Shown: positions 25,323 to 32,246 of the stretch, piece after piece
Layout: the number at the start of each line of letters is the position of its first letter
Position numbering within the stretch: the first letter of the stretch is position 1
Position numbers and translations under genes: made by a program
Source of the DNA: Pseudomonas uvaldensis
GTDB lineage: Bacteria; Pseudomonadota; Gammaproteobacteria; Pseudomonadales; Pseudomonadaceae
Direction: 5' to 3'
Length of the DNA: 64,000 nucleotides
Assembly: GCF_021271205.1 (NCBI RefSeq)
Contig: NZ_JAIWKS010000006.1
Coordinates: 434,001 to 498,000 of the forward strand
The notes under the pieces: model-generated
Databases searched by the model: none
Told to the model about the DNA's origin: nothing
The model's input: only the letters and a program-made list of their open reading frames with translations

Positions 25323-26588
25323 TCAGTTGCTCTTCACCGCATAGTCAGGCTTCTTGTCGTTGCCGGCGATGAAGGGGCTCCACGGCTGGGCGCGGATCGG
25401 GCCTTCGGTCTGCCAGACCACGTTGAACTGACCGTCGGCCTGGATCTCGCCGATCATCACCGGCTTGTGCAGGTGGTGGTTGGTCTTGTCCATGGTCAGG
25501 GTGTAGCCCGACGGTGCGGCGAAGGTCTGGCCGGCCAGGGCTTCGCGCACCTTGTCGACGTCGGTGGACTTGGCTTTTTCCACCGCTTGCGCCCACATGT
25601 GGATACCGACGTAGGTGGCTTCCATCGGGTCGTTGGTGACGGCCTTGTCGGCGCCGGGCAGGTTCTTGGCCTTGGCGTAGGCTTTCCATGCCTCGACGAA
25701 TTTCTTGTTCGCCGGGTTATCCACCGACTCGAAGTAGTTCCACGCCGCCAGGTTGCCGATCAACGGCTTGGTGTCGATACCGCGCAGTTCTTCTTCGCCC
25801 ACGGAGAACGCCACCACCGGAACGTCGGTGGCTTTCAGGCCTTGGTTCGCCAGCTCCTTGTAGAACGGCACGTTGGAGTCGCCGTTGACCGTGGAAATCA
25901 CCGCCGTCTTGCCGCCGGCCGAGAATTTCTTGATGTTGGCGACGATGGTCTGGTAATCGCTGTGACCGAACGGGGTGTAGACCTCTTCGATGTCCTTGTC
26001 CGCCACGCCTTTGGAGTGCAGGAACGCACGCAGGATCTTGTTGGTGGTACGTGGATAAACGTAATCGGTGCCCAGCAGGAAGTAGCGCTTGGCACTGCCG
26101 CCTTCTTCGCTCATCAGATATTCCACCGCCGGAATCGCCTGTTGGTTCGGTGCTGCGCCGGTGTAGAACACGTTCGGCGACATCTCTTCGCCTTCGTATT
26201 GCACCGGGTAGAACAGCAGGCCGTTGAGTTCTTCGAACACCGGCAACACGGATTTACGCGATACCGAGGTCCAGCAACCAAACACCACGGCAACCTTGTC
26301 CTGGGTCAGCAACTGCCGGCCCTTCTCGGCGAACAGCGGCCAGTTCGACGCCGGGTCCACGACCACCGCTTCCAGTTTCTTGCCGTTCACACCGCCCTTG
26401 GCGTTGATCTCGTCGATGGTCATCAGCGCCATGTCCTTGAGAGACGTCTCGGAAATCGCCATGGTCCCGGACAACGAATGCAGGATACCGACCTTGATGG
26501 TTTCGGCGGCCTGGACGGTCCAGGCCATGCCCATCGCGGCAATACTGGCCGAGAGTGTGAAAGCCTTGATCAAGCTACGACGTTTCAT
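25323..26588 (-). CDS. urtA: Urea ABC transporter substrate-binding protein UrtA
   Basis: 421 residues. The leader MKRRSLIKAFTLSASIAAMG has a twin-arginine-like start (KRRSLIK) and ends around VQAAE, so export may be by Tat. The mature protein starts ETIKVGILHSLSGTMAISET, the family I binding-protein pattern of urea/amide-binding proteins (UrtA/FmdD), with VVVDPASNWPLFAEKGRQLL and LLGTDYVYPRTTNKILRAFL. It captures urea in the periplasm for UrtBCDE. First gene of the operon with a candidate sigma-54 promoter 65 bases upstream. Confidence 0.96.
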   Translation of the reverse strand: MKRRSLIKAFTLSASIAAMGMAWTVQAAETIKVGILHSLSGTMAISETSLKDMALMTIDEINAKGGVNGKKLEAVVVDPASNWPLFAEKGRQLLTQDKVAVVFGCWTSVSRKSVLPVFEELNGLLFYPVQYEGEEMSPNVFYTGAAPNQQAIPAVEYLMSEEGGSAKRYFLLGTDYVYPRTTNKILRAFLHSKGVADKDIEEVYTPFGHSDYQTIVANIKKFSAGGKTAVISTVNGDSNVPFYKELANQGLKATDVPVVAFSVGEEELRGIDTKPLIGNLAAWNYFESVDNPANKKFVEAWKAYAKAKNLPGADKAVTNDPMEATYVGIHMWAQAVEKAKSTDVDKVREALAGQTFAAPSGYTLTMDKTNHHLHKPVMIGEIQADGQFNVVWQTEGPIRAQPWSPFIAGNDKKPDYAVKSN

Positions 26589-26652
26589 TGTGCGATCTCC
26601 GTGACTTTATGAGTGTTCTTGGTGGGCAGATGCGGACGCTGAACGGGGCTTT

Positions 26653-26668
26653 TGCAAGGGGTGTGCCC
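26653..26668 (-). promoter_or_regulatory. Candidate sigma-54 (-24/-12) promoter of urtA
   Basis: Read on the minus strand: GGGCAC, five bases ACCCC, TTGCA. Against the consensus TGGCAC-N5-TTGC(A/T) only the first base differs, and both the GG at -24 and GC at -12 are kept with exact spacing. It ends 64 bases before the urtA ATG. NtrC-activated, sigma-54-dependent urea uptake is established in related proteobacteria. Upstream, around 26710-26730, GGTGCACC-type half sites resemble NtrC sites but the spacing does not match the consensus. Confidence 0.65.
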
Positions 26669-26835
26669 GGTTGGGGAGAGGCTTTGAAACAAGGGGATGG
26701 CGCAGGGAATGGACAGGGTGGTGCACCAGGAGTGCTCGTCATGCGATGGCTGGTGCGACCTGACGCGCCACATTGGGGCGTGTTGATTGCGGTCATTGAC
26801 GCTCCCACAATGGGGGTGTGTGCAAGCCTTGAAAG

Positions 26836-27846
26836 TCAGCGCCGCCGCATCAAACCGATGAAGAACAACCCGCCGATGGCCGCGGTGGCGACACCAATCG
26901 GCAGGTCCTCGGGGGCGATCAGGGTGCGGGCGGCGACATCCACCCAGATCAAGAACAGGCTGCCCAGCAGCACGCACGCTGGAAGTAGCCGACGATGCTC
27001 GGCACCCACCAGGCGCCGGGCAATGTGCGGCACCATCAGCCCGACAAAACCGATCGAGCCGCTGATGGACACCAGCACGCCGGTCATCAGCGAGGCAATC
27101 AGAAAGATCCACAAGCGCACTCGCGCTGCGTTCAGCCCCAGGGTCACGGCGGTCTGCTCGCCGGCCATCAATGCATTCAGCGGCCGGGCCATGCCCAGCA
27201 GCAACACCAGCCCCAGCGATACGCTGACGGCCGGCACCGCCAGCAGCTCCCACCGCGCCAGGCCCAGGCCGCCGAGCATCCAGAACATCACGGCAGAGCT
27301 GGCGCGATGGTCCCCCAGGAACAGCAGTAAATTGGCCGCCGCCATCATCACGAACGACACCGCCACCCCGCATAGCAACAGGCGGTCGCTTTCCAGGCGA
27401 CCCTGGCGGCTGGCAACGGCCAGCACCAAAAACATGCTCAGCAACGCGCCGACGAACGCGGCCAGGGGCAGGGTCAGCAGACCGACGATTTCGCCGACAT
27501 GCAGCACCACGATCACTGCCCCCAGGGTTGCGCCAGACGTGACGCCCAATAGGTGTGGATCAGCCAGCGGATTGCGCGTCACCGCTTGCAGCACCGCGCC
27601 GATCAACGCCAGCCCCGCGCCCACCAAGGCCCCGAGCAACAGGCGCGGCACACGGATCAGCCAGACGATGTTTTCCTGGCCGGGCGGCCAGTAGGCGTCG
27701 CCGATACCGAAAGCCTTGTTCAACAGAATGTCCCAGACCACGGCCACCGGTACCCGCGCCGGGCCGAAGCCCAGGGACACCACGCAGGACACCAGCATCA
27801 ACACGCCGAGCAGCACCAGCAATGCGCCATAGCGACGAGCGCTCAT
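26836..27846 (-). CDS. FecCD/BtuC-type ABC transporter permease
   Basis: 336 residues, about nine to ten transmembrane helices. Typical iron-siderophore/cobalamin permease patches: GPARVPVAVVWDIL, RVPRLLLGALVGAGLALIGA, NPLADPHLLGVTSGATLGAV, GSIGFVGLMVPHIARRLVG. The three genes (ATPase, binding protein, permease) overlap by four bases each, so form one operon. Substrate likely a corrinoid, iron chelate or heme-like compound; a cob cluster lies 9 kb away, and from memory PAO1 has a similar importer beside its cob genes, which favours a corrinoid or cobalt-related substrate. Confidence 0.9.
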   Translation of the reverse strand: MSARRYGALLVLLGVLMLVSCVVSLGFGPARVPVAVVWDILLNKAFGIGDAYWPPGQENIVWLIRVPRLLLGALVGAGLALIGAVLQAVTRNPLADPHLLGVTSGATLGAVIVVLHVGEIVGLLTLPLAAFVGALLSMFLVLAVASRQGRLESDRLLLCGVAVSFVMMAAANLLLFLGDHRASSAVMFWMLGGLGLARWELLAVPAVSVSLGLVLLLGMARPLNALMAGEQTAVTLGLNAARVRLWIFLIASLMTGVLVSISGSIGFVGLMVPHIARRLVGAEHRRLLPACVLLGSLFLIWVDVAARTLIAPEDLPIGVATAAIGGLFFIGLMRRR

Positions 27847-28790
27847 AGGGCGTGAAAACCCTTCGCCAGGGTCTGCACCGCCAGAACGTTATCGATCCCC
27901 GGCGTGGCCTGGACGTAGGGAATCACAATGAAACGGCGATGCTTGATCGCGTCCACCGATTGCAAGGCCGGGTTGTCCAGCAGGAACTGTTGCTTTTGCT
28001 CGGCGCTGATTTCGCCGTAGTCGACGATCACGATGACCTGGGGATTGCGCTCCACCACGTTTTCCCAATTAACCCGGGTCCAGCTGGTTTCCAGATCATC
28101 CAGGATGTTGCGCCCACCGGCCGCGTCGATCAGTGCCTGGGGCATGCCGAGCCGGCCGGAGGTCATGGCGCGGTCTTCACCGCTGTCGTACAGGAACACC
28201 CGAGGTCGATCAGGCGGCAACTGCTTGCGGACCTCGGCCACTTGGGCCTGCATCGTCGCAATCAGTGCTTCGGCGCGATCCTGCACATCGAAGATCTTCC
28301 CCAGGTTGCGCAGGTCGTTATAGGTGTCTTCCAGCGAAGCCGCCGGACGCTTCATGACGAAGGCGCAGGATTCGGTCAGCTCGTATACGTTGATGCCCAG
28401 CGGTTGCAGGGTCTGTGGCGTCAGGTCGCCGCCCACCCGCATGCCGTAGTCCCAACCGGCGAAGAAAAAATCCACGTTGGCACTGAGCAGGGTTTCCACC
28501 GAGGGGTACTTGGCCGCCAGTTCCGGCAGGCCATCGAGGATCTTCGCCATCTCGGGCGTCACGGCCTTCCAGCCACTGATGCCGCTATAGCCCACCATGC
28601 GCGGTTTGAGCCCGAGGGCGAGCATCATCTGAGTCATGTTGATGTCATGGCTGACGGCATGCCGGGGTGCTTCGTTGAACACCACCTGACGGTTGCAGCT
28701 CTGGATCGTCAATGGATAGCGGGTGGCTTCGGCCAGGGACTGAGCGCTGCACAGCAGCAGTGGCAACAGTAGCAGGGAACGCAGGGTCAT
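27843..28790 (-). CDS. Periplasmic binding protein of the BtuCDF-like importer
   Basis: 315 residues, class III (BtuF/FhuD-like). Signal peptide MTLRSLLLLPLLLCSAQSLA. The mature part begins with a short beta region (YPLTIQSCNRQVVFNEAPRH), then two lobes joined by a long helix (about 155-185). A ligand-site feature is the pair of tryptophans in ISGWKAV and FFAGWDYGMRVGG. Two cysteines (QSCNRQ and TESCAF) may form a disulfide. The ligand is not deducible from sequence alone. Confidence 0.88.
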   Translation of the reverse strand: MTLRSLLLLPLLLCSAQSLAEATRYPLTIQSCNRQVVFNEAPRHAVSHDINMTQMMLALGLKPRMVGYSGISGWKAVTPEMAKILDGLPELAAKYPSVETLLSANVDFFFAGWDYGMRVGGDLTPQTLQPLGINVYELTESCAFVMKRPAASLEDTYNDLRNLGKIFDVQDRAEALIATMQAQVAEVRKQLPPDRPRVFLYDSGEDRAMTSGRLGMPQALIDAAGGRNILDDLETSWTRVNWENVVERNPQVIVIVDYGEISAEQKQQFLLDNPALQSVDAIKHRRFIVIPYVQATPGIDNVLAVQTLAKGFHAL

Positions 28791-29575
28791 GGTTGGGTTA
28801 TCCAGGTGATTCGTGGGTAGCCGGCCAGGGGATGTGCGTCCACCAGGGCGTCGATGCCGAACACGTCGCGCAACAGCGCGGCGGTCAGGACGTCCCGCGG
28901 TGTACCGCTGGCGACGATGTGGCCGTGGTCGATGACGTACAGCCGGTCACAGAAGGCGGCTGCCAGGTTCAAGTCGTGAAGGCTGGCGAGGGTGCCGATG
29001 CCGAGGCCTTTGATCAGTTGCAGCAAGTGCAGTTGATAGCGGGGGTCGAGGTGATTGGTCGGCTCATCGAGGATCAACAGTTGCGGCTGCTGGGCTAGGG
29101 CACGGGCCAGGATGACACGTTGCTTTTCGCCGCCCGACAGGGTGGCGAAGCCATGGTCGCCGAAGCCTTGCAGCCCGACGGCTGCCAGGGCCTGGAGTAC
29201 CAGGCGCCGGTCTTCATGGTTATCGCCATCGAACAGGCCCTTGTGGGGTGTACGACCCATGGCGACCACTTCTTCCACCGTCAGGCCAAAGGCGTCGGGA
29301 AATTCCTGCAACACCACGGCGATACGCTGCGCGCACCAGCGCGATGACTGTCGCCAGATATTGCGATGGTCGAGCGTCACCTCACCGCTTTCCAGCCGAT
29401 TGAAGCGATAAGCGCAGCGCAACAGGCTGGTCTTGCCGCTGCCGTTGGGACCGATCAAACCGACAAACTCCCCGGCCGCCACTTGCAGCGTCACGTCACG
29501 CAGCTGGAATTGGTGATGGCAGTGGCCCTGGCCCAGGGGTGTCCAGGCGAGGTGGGTGAGGGACAGGGAGGTCAT
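28787..29575 (-). CDS. ATP-binding protein of the BtuCDF-like importer
   Basis: 262 residues from the ATG at 29575 (MTSLSLTHLAWTPLGQGH); 40 in-frame codons upstream lack support. FepC/BtuD-type ATPase: Walker A GPNGSGKTSLLRCAYRFNR, Q-loop VLQEFP, signature LSGGEKQRVILARAL, Walker B LLILDEPTNHLDP, switch His in ASLHDLN. First gene of the three-gene operon; a hairpin without T tract lies 136 bases upstream. Confidence 0.92.
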   Translation of the reverse strand: MTSLSLTHLAWTPLGQGHCHHQFQLRDVTLQVAAGEFVGLIGPNGSGKTSLLRCAYRFNRLESGEVTLDHRNIWRQSSRWCAQRIAVVLQEFPDAFGLTVEEVVAMGRTPHKGLFDGDNHEDRRLVLQALAAVGLQGFGDHGFATLSGGEKQRVILARALAQQPQLLILDEPTNHLDPRYQLHLLQLIKGLGIGTLASLHDLNLAAAFCDRLYVIDHGHIVASGTPRDVLTAALLRDVFGIDALVDAHPLAGYPRITWITQP

Positions 29576-29883
29576 GCATCTACTCAAGTCATGTGGGGCG
29601 CGCGCATCCCACAGGGTTGTGTTCGCGTTTTTCCAATAGCGGGCGCGATTGTAATGGTTCGCGCCGCTTTCCGTTAACGCGCCGTCTTCAACCACAGGAT
29701 TAGATTGGCTCCGGTTGACAGGTCGCCCTGCAACCGGGGGCAGTGATTGCGTTGTAGCTTTGCCGTCTAAAAAAGAGAAAGGTAATGCCTAATCAGTTAA
29801 ATGCACTGTCATTTATTACAGTTTATCTGGCTGCGGTTGGCTTCTACTCTGGAGTCTCCACTACTCATCATGAGGATGAATCG
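29576..29883. other. Divergent intergenic region (308 bp)
   Basis: Separates the ABC operon (leftward) from the small secreted protein gene (rightward). It holds the stem-loop at 29711-29737 and, near 29770-29830, an AT-rich stretch suitable for the rightward promoter. I looked for a cobalamin riboswitch on the minus strand and did not find the conserved core. Confidence 0.5.
29711..29737. other. Stem-loop upstream of the ABC importer operon
   Basis: CCGGTTG and CAACCGG pair, with CAGG/CCTG extending the stem inward after a one-base bulge (loop TCGC). Very stable, no T run on either side, so not a simple terminator. Could be a protein-binding operator or part of a leader. Confidence 0.45.
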
Positions 29884-30189
29884 ATGAACCGCTTGATAAA
29901 TGGACTTACCCTGGCAGCATTGCTGGCAGGTATTCATCAAATCGCGCTGGCGGATGATTGCACCGAGGGGTGGCGAAAAAGCTCGGCCGCCCAGAGTTGC
30001 GGGGCGCAAGGCCAAGGAATAGGGGGCGGCTGGGCCGATATCAAGGATGAAGGCAACGGGCAGTGCTTGCTTCATACCTGGTGCACGGTAGGCCCAACCC
30101 ACAATGGCATGCCGAATTCCTTCCGTGGCACGCCCGATACGCTGTCCAAGCTGCAAAATATCAACGGAGTGCTCAAGGTCGCTCCATGA
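29884..30189 (+). CDS. Small secreted cysteine-containing protein, member 1 of a tandem pair
   Basis: 101 residues from the ATG at 29884 (GAGGAT upstream); an in-frame start at 29785 would put 33 non-signal residues before the leader. Signal peptide MNRLINGLTLAALLAGIHQIALA, mature start DDCTEGW. Four cysteines in the order C-x(5,)-W-x-SSAAQSC, then GNGQC and HTWC. The next gene encodes a product with the same spacing. The pattern C-W-SS-C, GNGQC and a terminal LQNINGVLKV resembles small Pseudomonas secreted proteins that I recall being annotated as mannan-binding-lectin-like, but this is from memory and weak. Function unknown. Confidence 0.68.
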   Translation: MNRLINGLTLAALLAGIHQIALADDCTEGWRKSSAAQSCGAQGQGIGGGWADIKDEGNGQCLLHTWCTVGPTHNGMPNSFRGTPDTLSKLQNINGVLKVAP

Positions 30190-30368
30190 CTTTGAAAGGA
30201 GTCGAGGTCCGGCGGCGCGGAATCAGCGTTGACTCCGCGTTTGCCGTTTTGCCCCGAATGCTGTCGCTCGCGACCGAAGTAGTCTGAAGCGGCATTGGTA
30301 TTAATAACGACCGCAAGGCCTGTCGGATGCGGGTCAGCCTGCTTCTCCCTCAAGCGAGGTTGAAAGCC

Positions 30369-30713
30369 ATGACAATGTCCAGGTTTCGGGTGCTTGTCGG
30401 CGCGCTGGCTTTCTGGTGTCTGTTCATCCGCCCTGCTGCTACTTCCGAGCTTTCCTGCGAGCAGGCATGGGGGGCCAACCCGATCAGCTCCAGCTGCAAG
30501 GCGACGGTGAGCGCCGTGGAGGGGCGCCCACCTCGCGCGATGATCGAGCCTCAGGGCAACGGGCAATGCCGGATCACAGTGACGTGCAGAAACGCCTACG
30601 GTGGAGGCACGCCCAACGAGGTCGAAGGGGTCAGCGTCATCGAGGTGAAAAGTCTTCACATCTGCAACGGCATCCTTCAACAGGAGTCCTGTGGGGACCT
30701 GTTTCGACCCTGA
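30369..30713 (+). CDS. Small secreted cysteine-containing protein, member 2 of a tandem pair
   Basis: 114 residues from the ATG at 30369 (a second ATG follows at 30375). Leader MTMSRFRVLVGALAFWCLFI ends near AATS-ELSCEQAW. The mature part parallels the preceding gene: C-x-x-AW, SSSC, GNGQC-RITVTC, and a final EVKSLHICNGIL block with two more cysteines before SCGDLF. Six mature cysteines suggest disulfides and a periplasmic or extracellular location. Probably a diverged duplicate of its neighbour; convergent with the PepSY gene, 8 bases apart. Function unknown. Confidence 0.68.
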   Translation: MTMSRFRVLVGALAFWCLFIRPAATSELSCEQAWGANPISSSCKATVSAVEGRPPRAMIEPQGNGQCRITVTCRNAYGGGTPNEVEGVSVIEVKSLHICNGILQQESCGDLFRP

Positions 30714-30721
30714 TCGTTTTT

Positions 30722-32101
30722 TCATCGTACGGCATCGCTGTTGGTGCCTGGCGACCAGCGCGAAATCAACACGCGGTCGACGATCCAGATCACCACCAGC
30801 GAAGCCCCCACCAGCGGGAACATCACCGCCAGAGCCAGCATGATGAACACCCCGGTCTTCCAGGTCGGCAAGTCATGACGCAACGGCGGCACGCCGAATC
30901 TTCCCTCGGGCCGACGCTTCCACCAGATCACCAGGCCGCTCACGGCGCTGAACAGGATCATCAGGCAGATCAGCAGCACGATGATCTGGTTCAGCGGGCC
31001 GAACATCTTGCCCTCGTGGAGCATCACGCCGGTTTCGGTGGCGCGGGCAACCACGCTGTAGTGCTCCCAGCGTACGTCCGCCAGGACTTTGCCGGTGTAC
31101 TGATCCACGTGCAGGGTCGCATCGTTGCGCGGGTCGTCGGCGAAGACGGAAATTGTGAACACCCCGGTGGAAGTCTTTGGCAGCGTAATGCTGTAGCCGG
31201 GCGTCACGTTGCGTTCGCGGGCGATGTCCTGCACCGCTTGCAGGCTGACGGTCGGGGCGGCGGGACCTGCGTGCATGTCGCCATGGTTCATGTGCTCGGC
31301 ATGGTCGCCGGACATCGGCATCGGGGTGTTTTCCACGGCCCAGGGCACGGTCTGGCGATGAGCATTGTTGAGGCTGCGCGCCTCGACGTCGGACTTGGGC
31401 ACGTCGTTCCACATGGCCGCTGGGAAGCGGTTCCAGAGGTCGGCGTATTGCTTGCCCCAGAAGCCGGTCCAGGTCATGCCGCTGAGCAGCATCACCAGCA
31501 GGAATGCGGCGCCCCAGAAGCCTGCGACGACATGCAGGTCGCGCCAGAACACCCGACCACGCGCCGCCCAACGGGGCCACAACACCCCTGCCGACGACTG
31601 GCCGCGAGGCCACCACAGGTAGAGCCCGGATACCAATAGCACCACGCCCCAGCCGGCGGCCATTTCCACCAGCCGGTCACCGACGGTGCCGATCAGCAAC
31701 TCGCCATGGATTGCCCGGGCCATGGCTTGCAGGTTGTTCTTTGCATCCTGCTCGCCCAGCACGTCGCCATGGTAGGGGTCGATGAACACGTTCAGTTCCC
31801 GGCCCTTGTCGATGACGACGAACTGCGCGCTGCGCTCGGCGCTGATCGGCGGCAGGTACTGTTTGACCTGGCCTTCGGGGTAGGCCTGGCGGACCTGCTT
31901 GAGCAGGTCGTCGGCGGTCATCGCGTGATGCCCGGCCGGGACGTTCAGCAGGTCGCCGTACATCAACGGATCGAGTTGTGGCTTGAACAGATAGATGATG
32001 CCGGTAAGGGCCAGCATCACCATGAAGGGCGCCACGAATAGCCCGGCATAGAAATGCCAGCGCCAGGCCAGGTTGTAGAAATTCGTTTTCGGTTGGCTCA
32101 T
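30722..32101 (-). CDS. PepSY-associated transmembrane protein of the copper cluster
   Basis: 459 residues from the ATG at 32101 (MSQPKTNFYNLAWRWHFYAG); upstream in-frame codons cross a REP unit and are rejected. N-terminal helix HFYAGLFVAPFMVMLALTGI, a large periplasmic PepSY region, a pair of helices (VEMAAGWGVVLLVSGLYLWW; FWGAAFLLVMLLSGMTW), a second PepSY part containing a His/Met-rich stretch (MPMSGDHAEHMNHGDMHAG), and two C-terminal helices. This resembles PiuB-like proteins that sit beside TonB receptors. The His/Met stretch would bind copper, fitting the neighbouring OprC-type receptor. Possible role: reduction or transfer of copper across the inner membrane (inferred). Confidence 0.85.
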   Translation of the reverse strand: MSQPKTNFYNLAWRWHFYAGLFVAPFMVMLALTGIIYLFKPQLDPLMYGDLLNVPAGHHAMTADDLLKQVRQAYPEGQVKQYLPPISAERSAQFVVIDKGRELNVFIDPYHGDVLGEQDAKNNLQAMARAIHGELLIGTVGDRLVEMAAGWGVVLLVSGLYLWWPRGQSSAGVLWPRWAARGRVFWRDLHVVAGFWGAAFLLVMLLSGMTWTGFWGKQYADLWNRFPAAMWNDVPKSDVEARSLNNAHRQTVPWAVENTPMPMSGDHAEHMNHGDMHAGPAAPTVSLQAVQDIARERNVTPGYSITLPKTSTGVFTISVFADDPRNDATLHVDQYTGKVLADVRWEHYSVVARATETGVMLHEGKMFGPLNQIIVLLICLMILFSAVSGLVIWWKRRPEGRFGVPPLRHDLPTWKTGVFIMLALAVMFPLVGASLVVIWIVDRVLISRWSPGTNSDAVR

Positions 32102-32161
32102 CGAAAAGCGCTCCGCAGGGCTAATTGGGTTGTTATGTTTTTTGCGGTTGCCAGGCAACCG

Positions 32162-32242
32162 ATCGCGGGCAAGCCTTGCTCCCACAGGTTTTGTTGACAC
32201 AGGAATGAAGTAATCCCTGTGGGAGCAAGGCTTGCCCGCGAT
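32162..32242. repeat. REP pair
   Basis: ATCGCGGGCAAGCCTTGCTC and a perfect inverted copy (GAGCAAGGCTTGCCCGCGAT) around about 30 bases, between the oprC-like stop and the PepSY gene start. Confidence 0.88.
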
Positions 32243-32246
32243 GCTG

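Noticed and set aside
26700..26760. NtrC binding site upstream of urtA (GGTGCACC and GCACTCCTGGTGC)
   Set aside because: Half-sites are present but spaced 13 rather than 15 bases end to end, so I list only the sigma-54 motif.
29576..29790. Possible cobalamin riboswitch upstream of the BtuCDF-like operon (minus strand CTGCCCCCGGTTGCAGGG resembles part of the core)
   Set aside because: The rest of the about 200-base aptamer, including the B12-box and its pairing partners, is missing, and the matching bases belong to the local hairpin.
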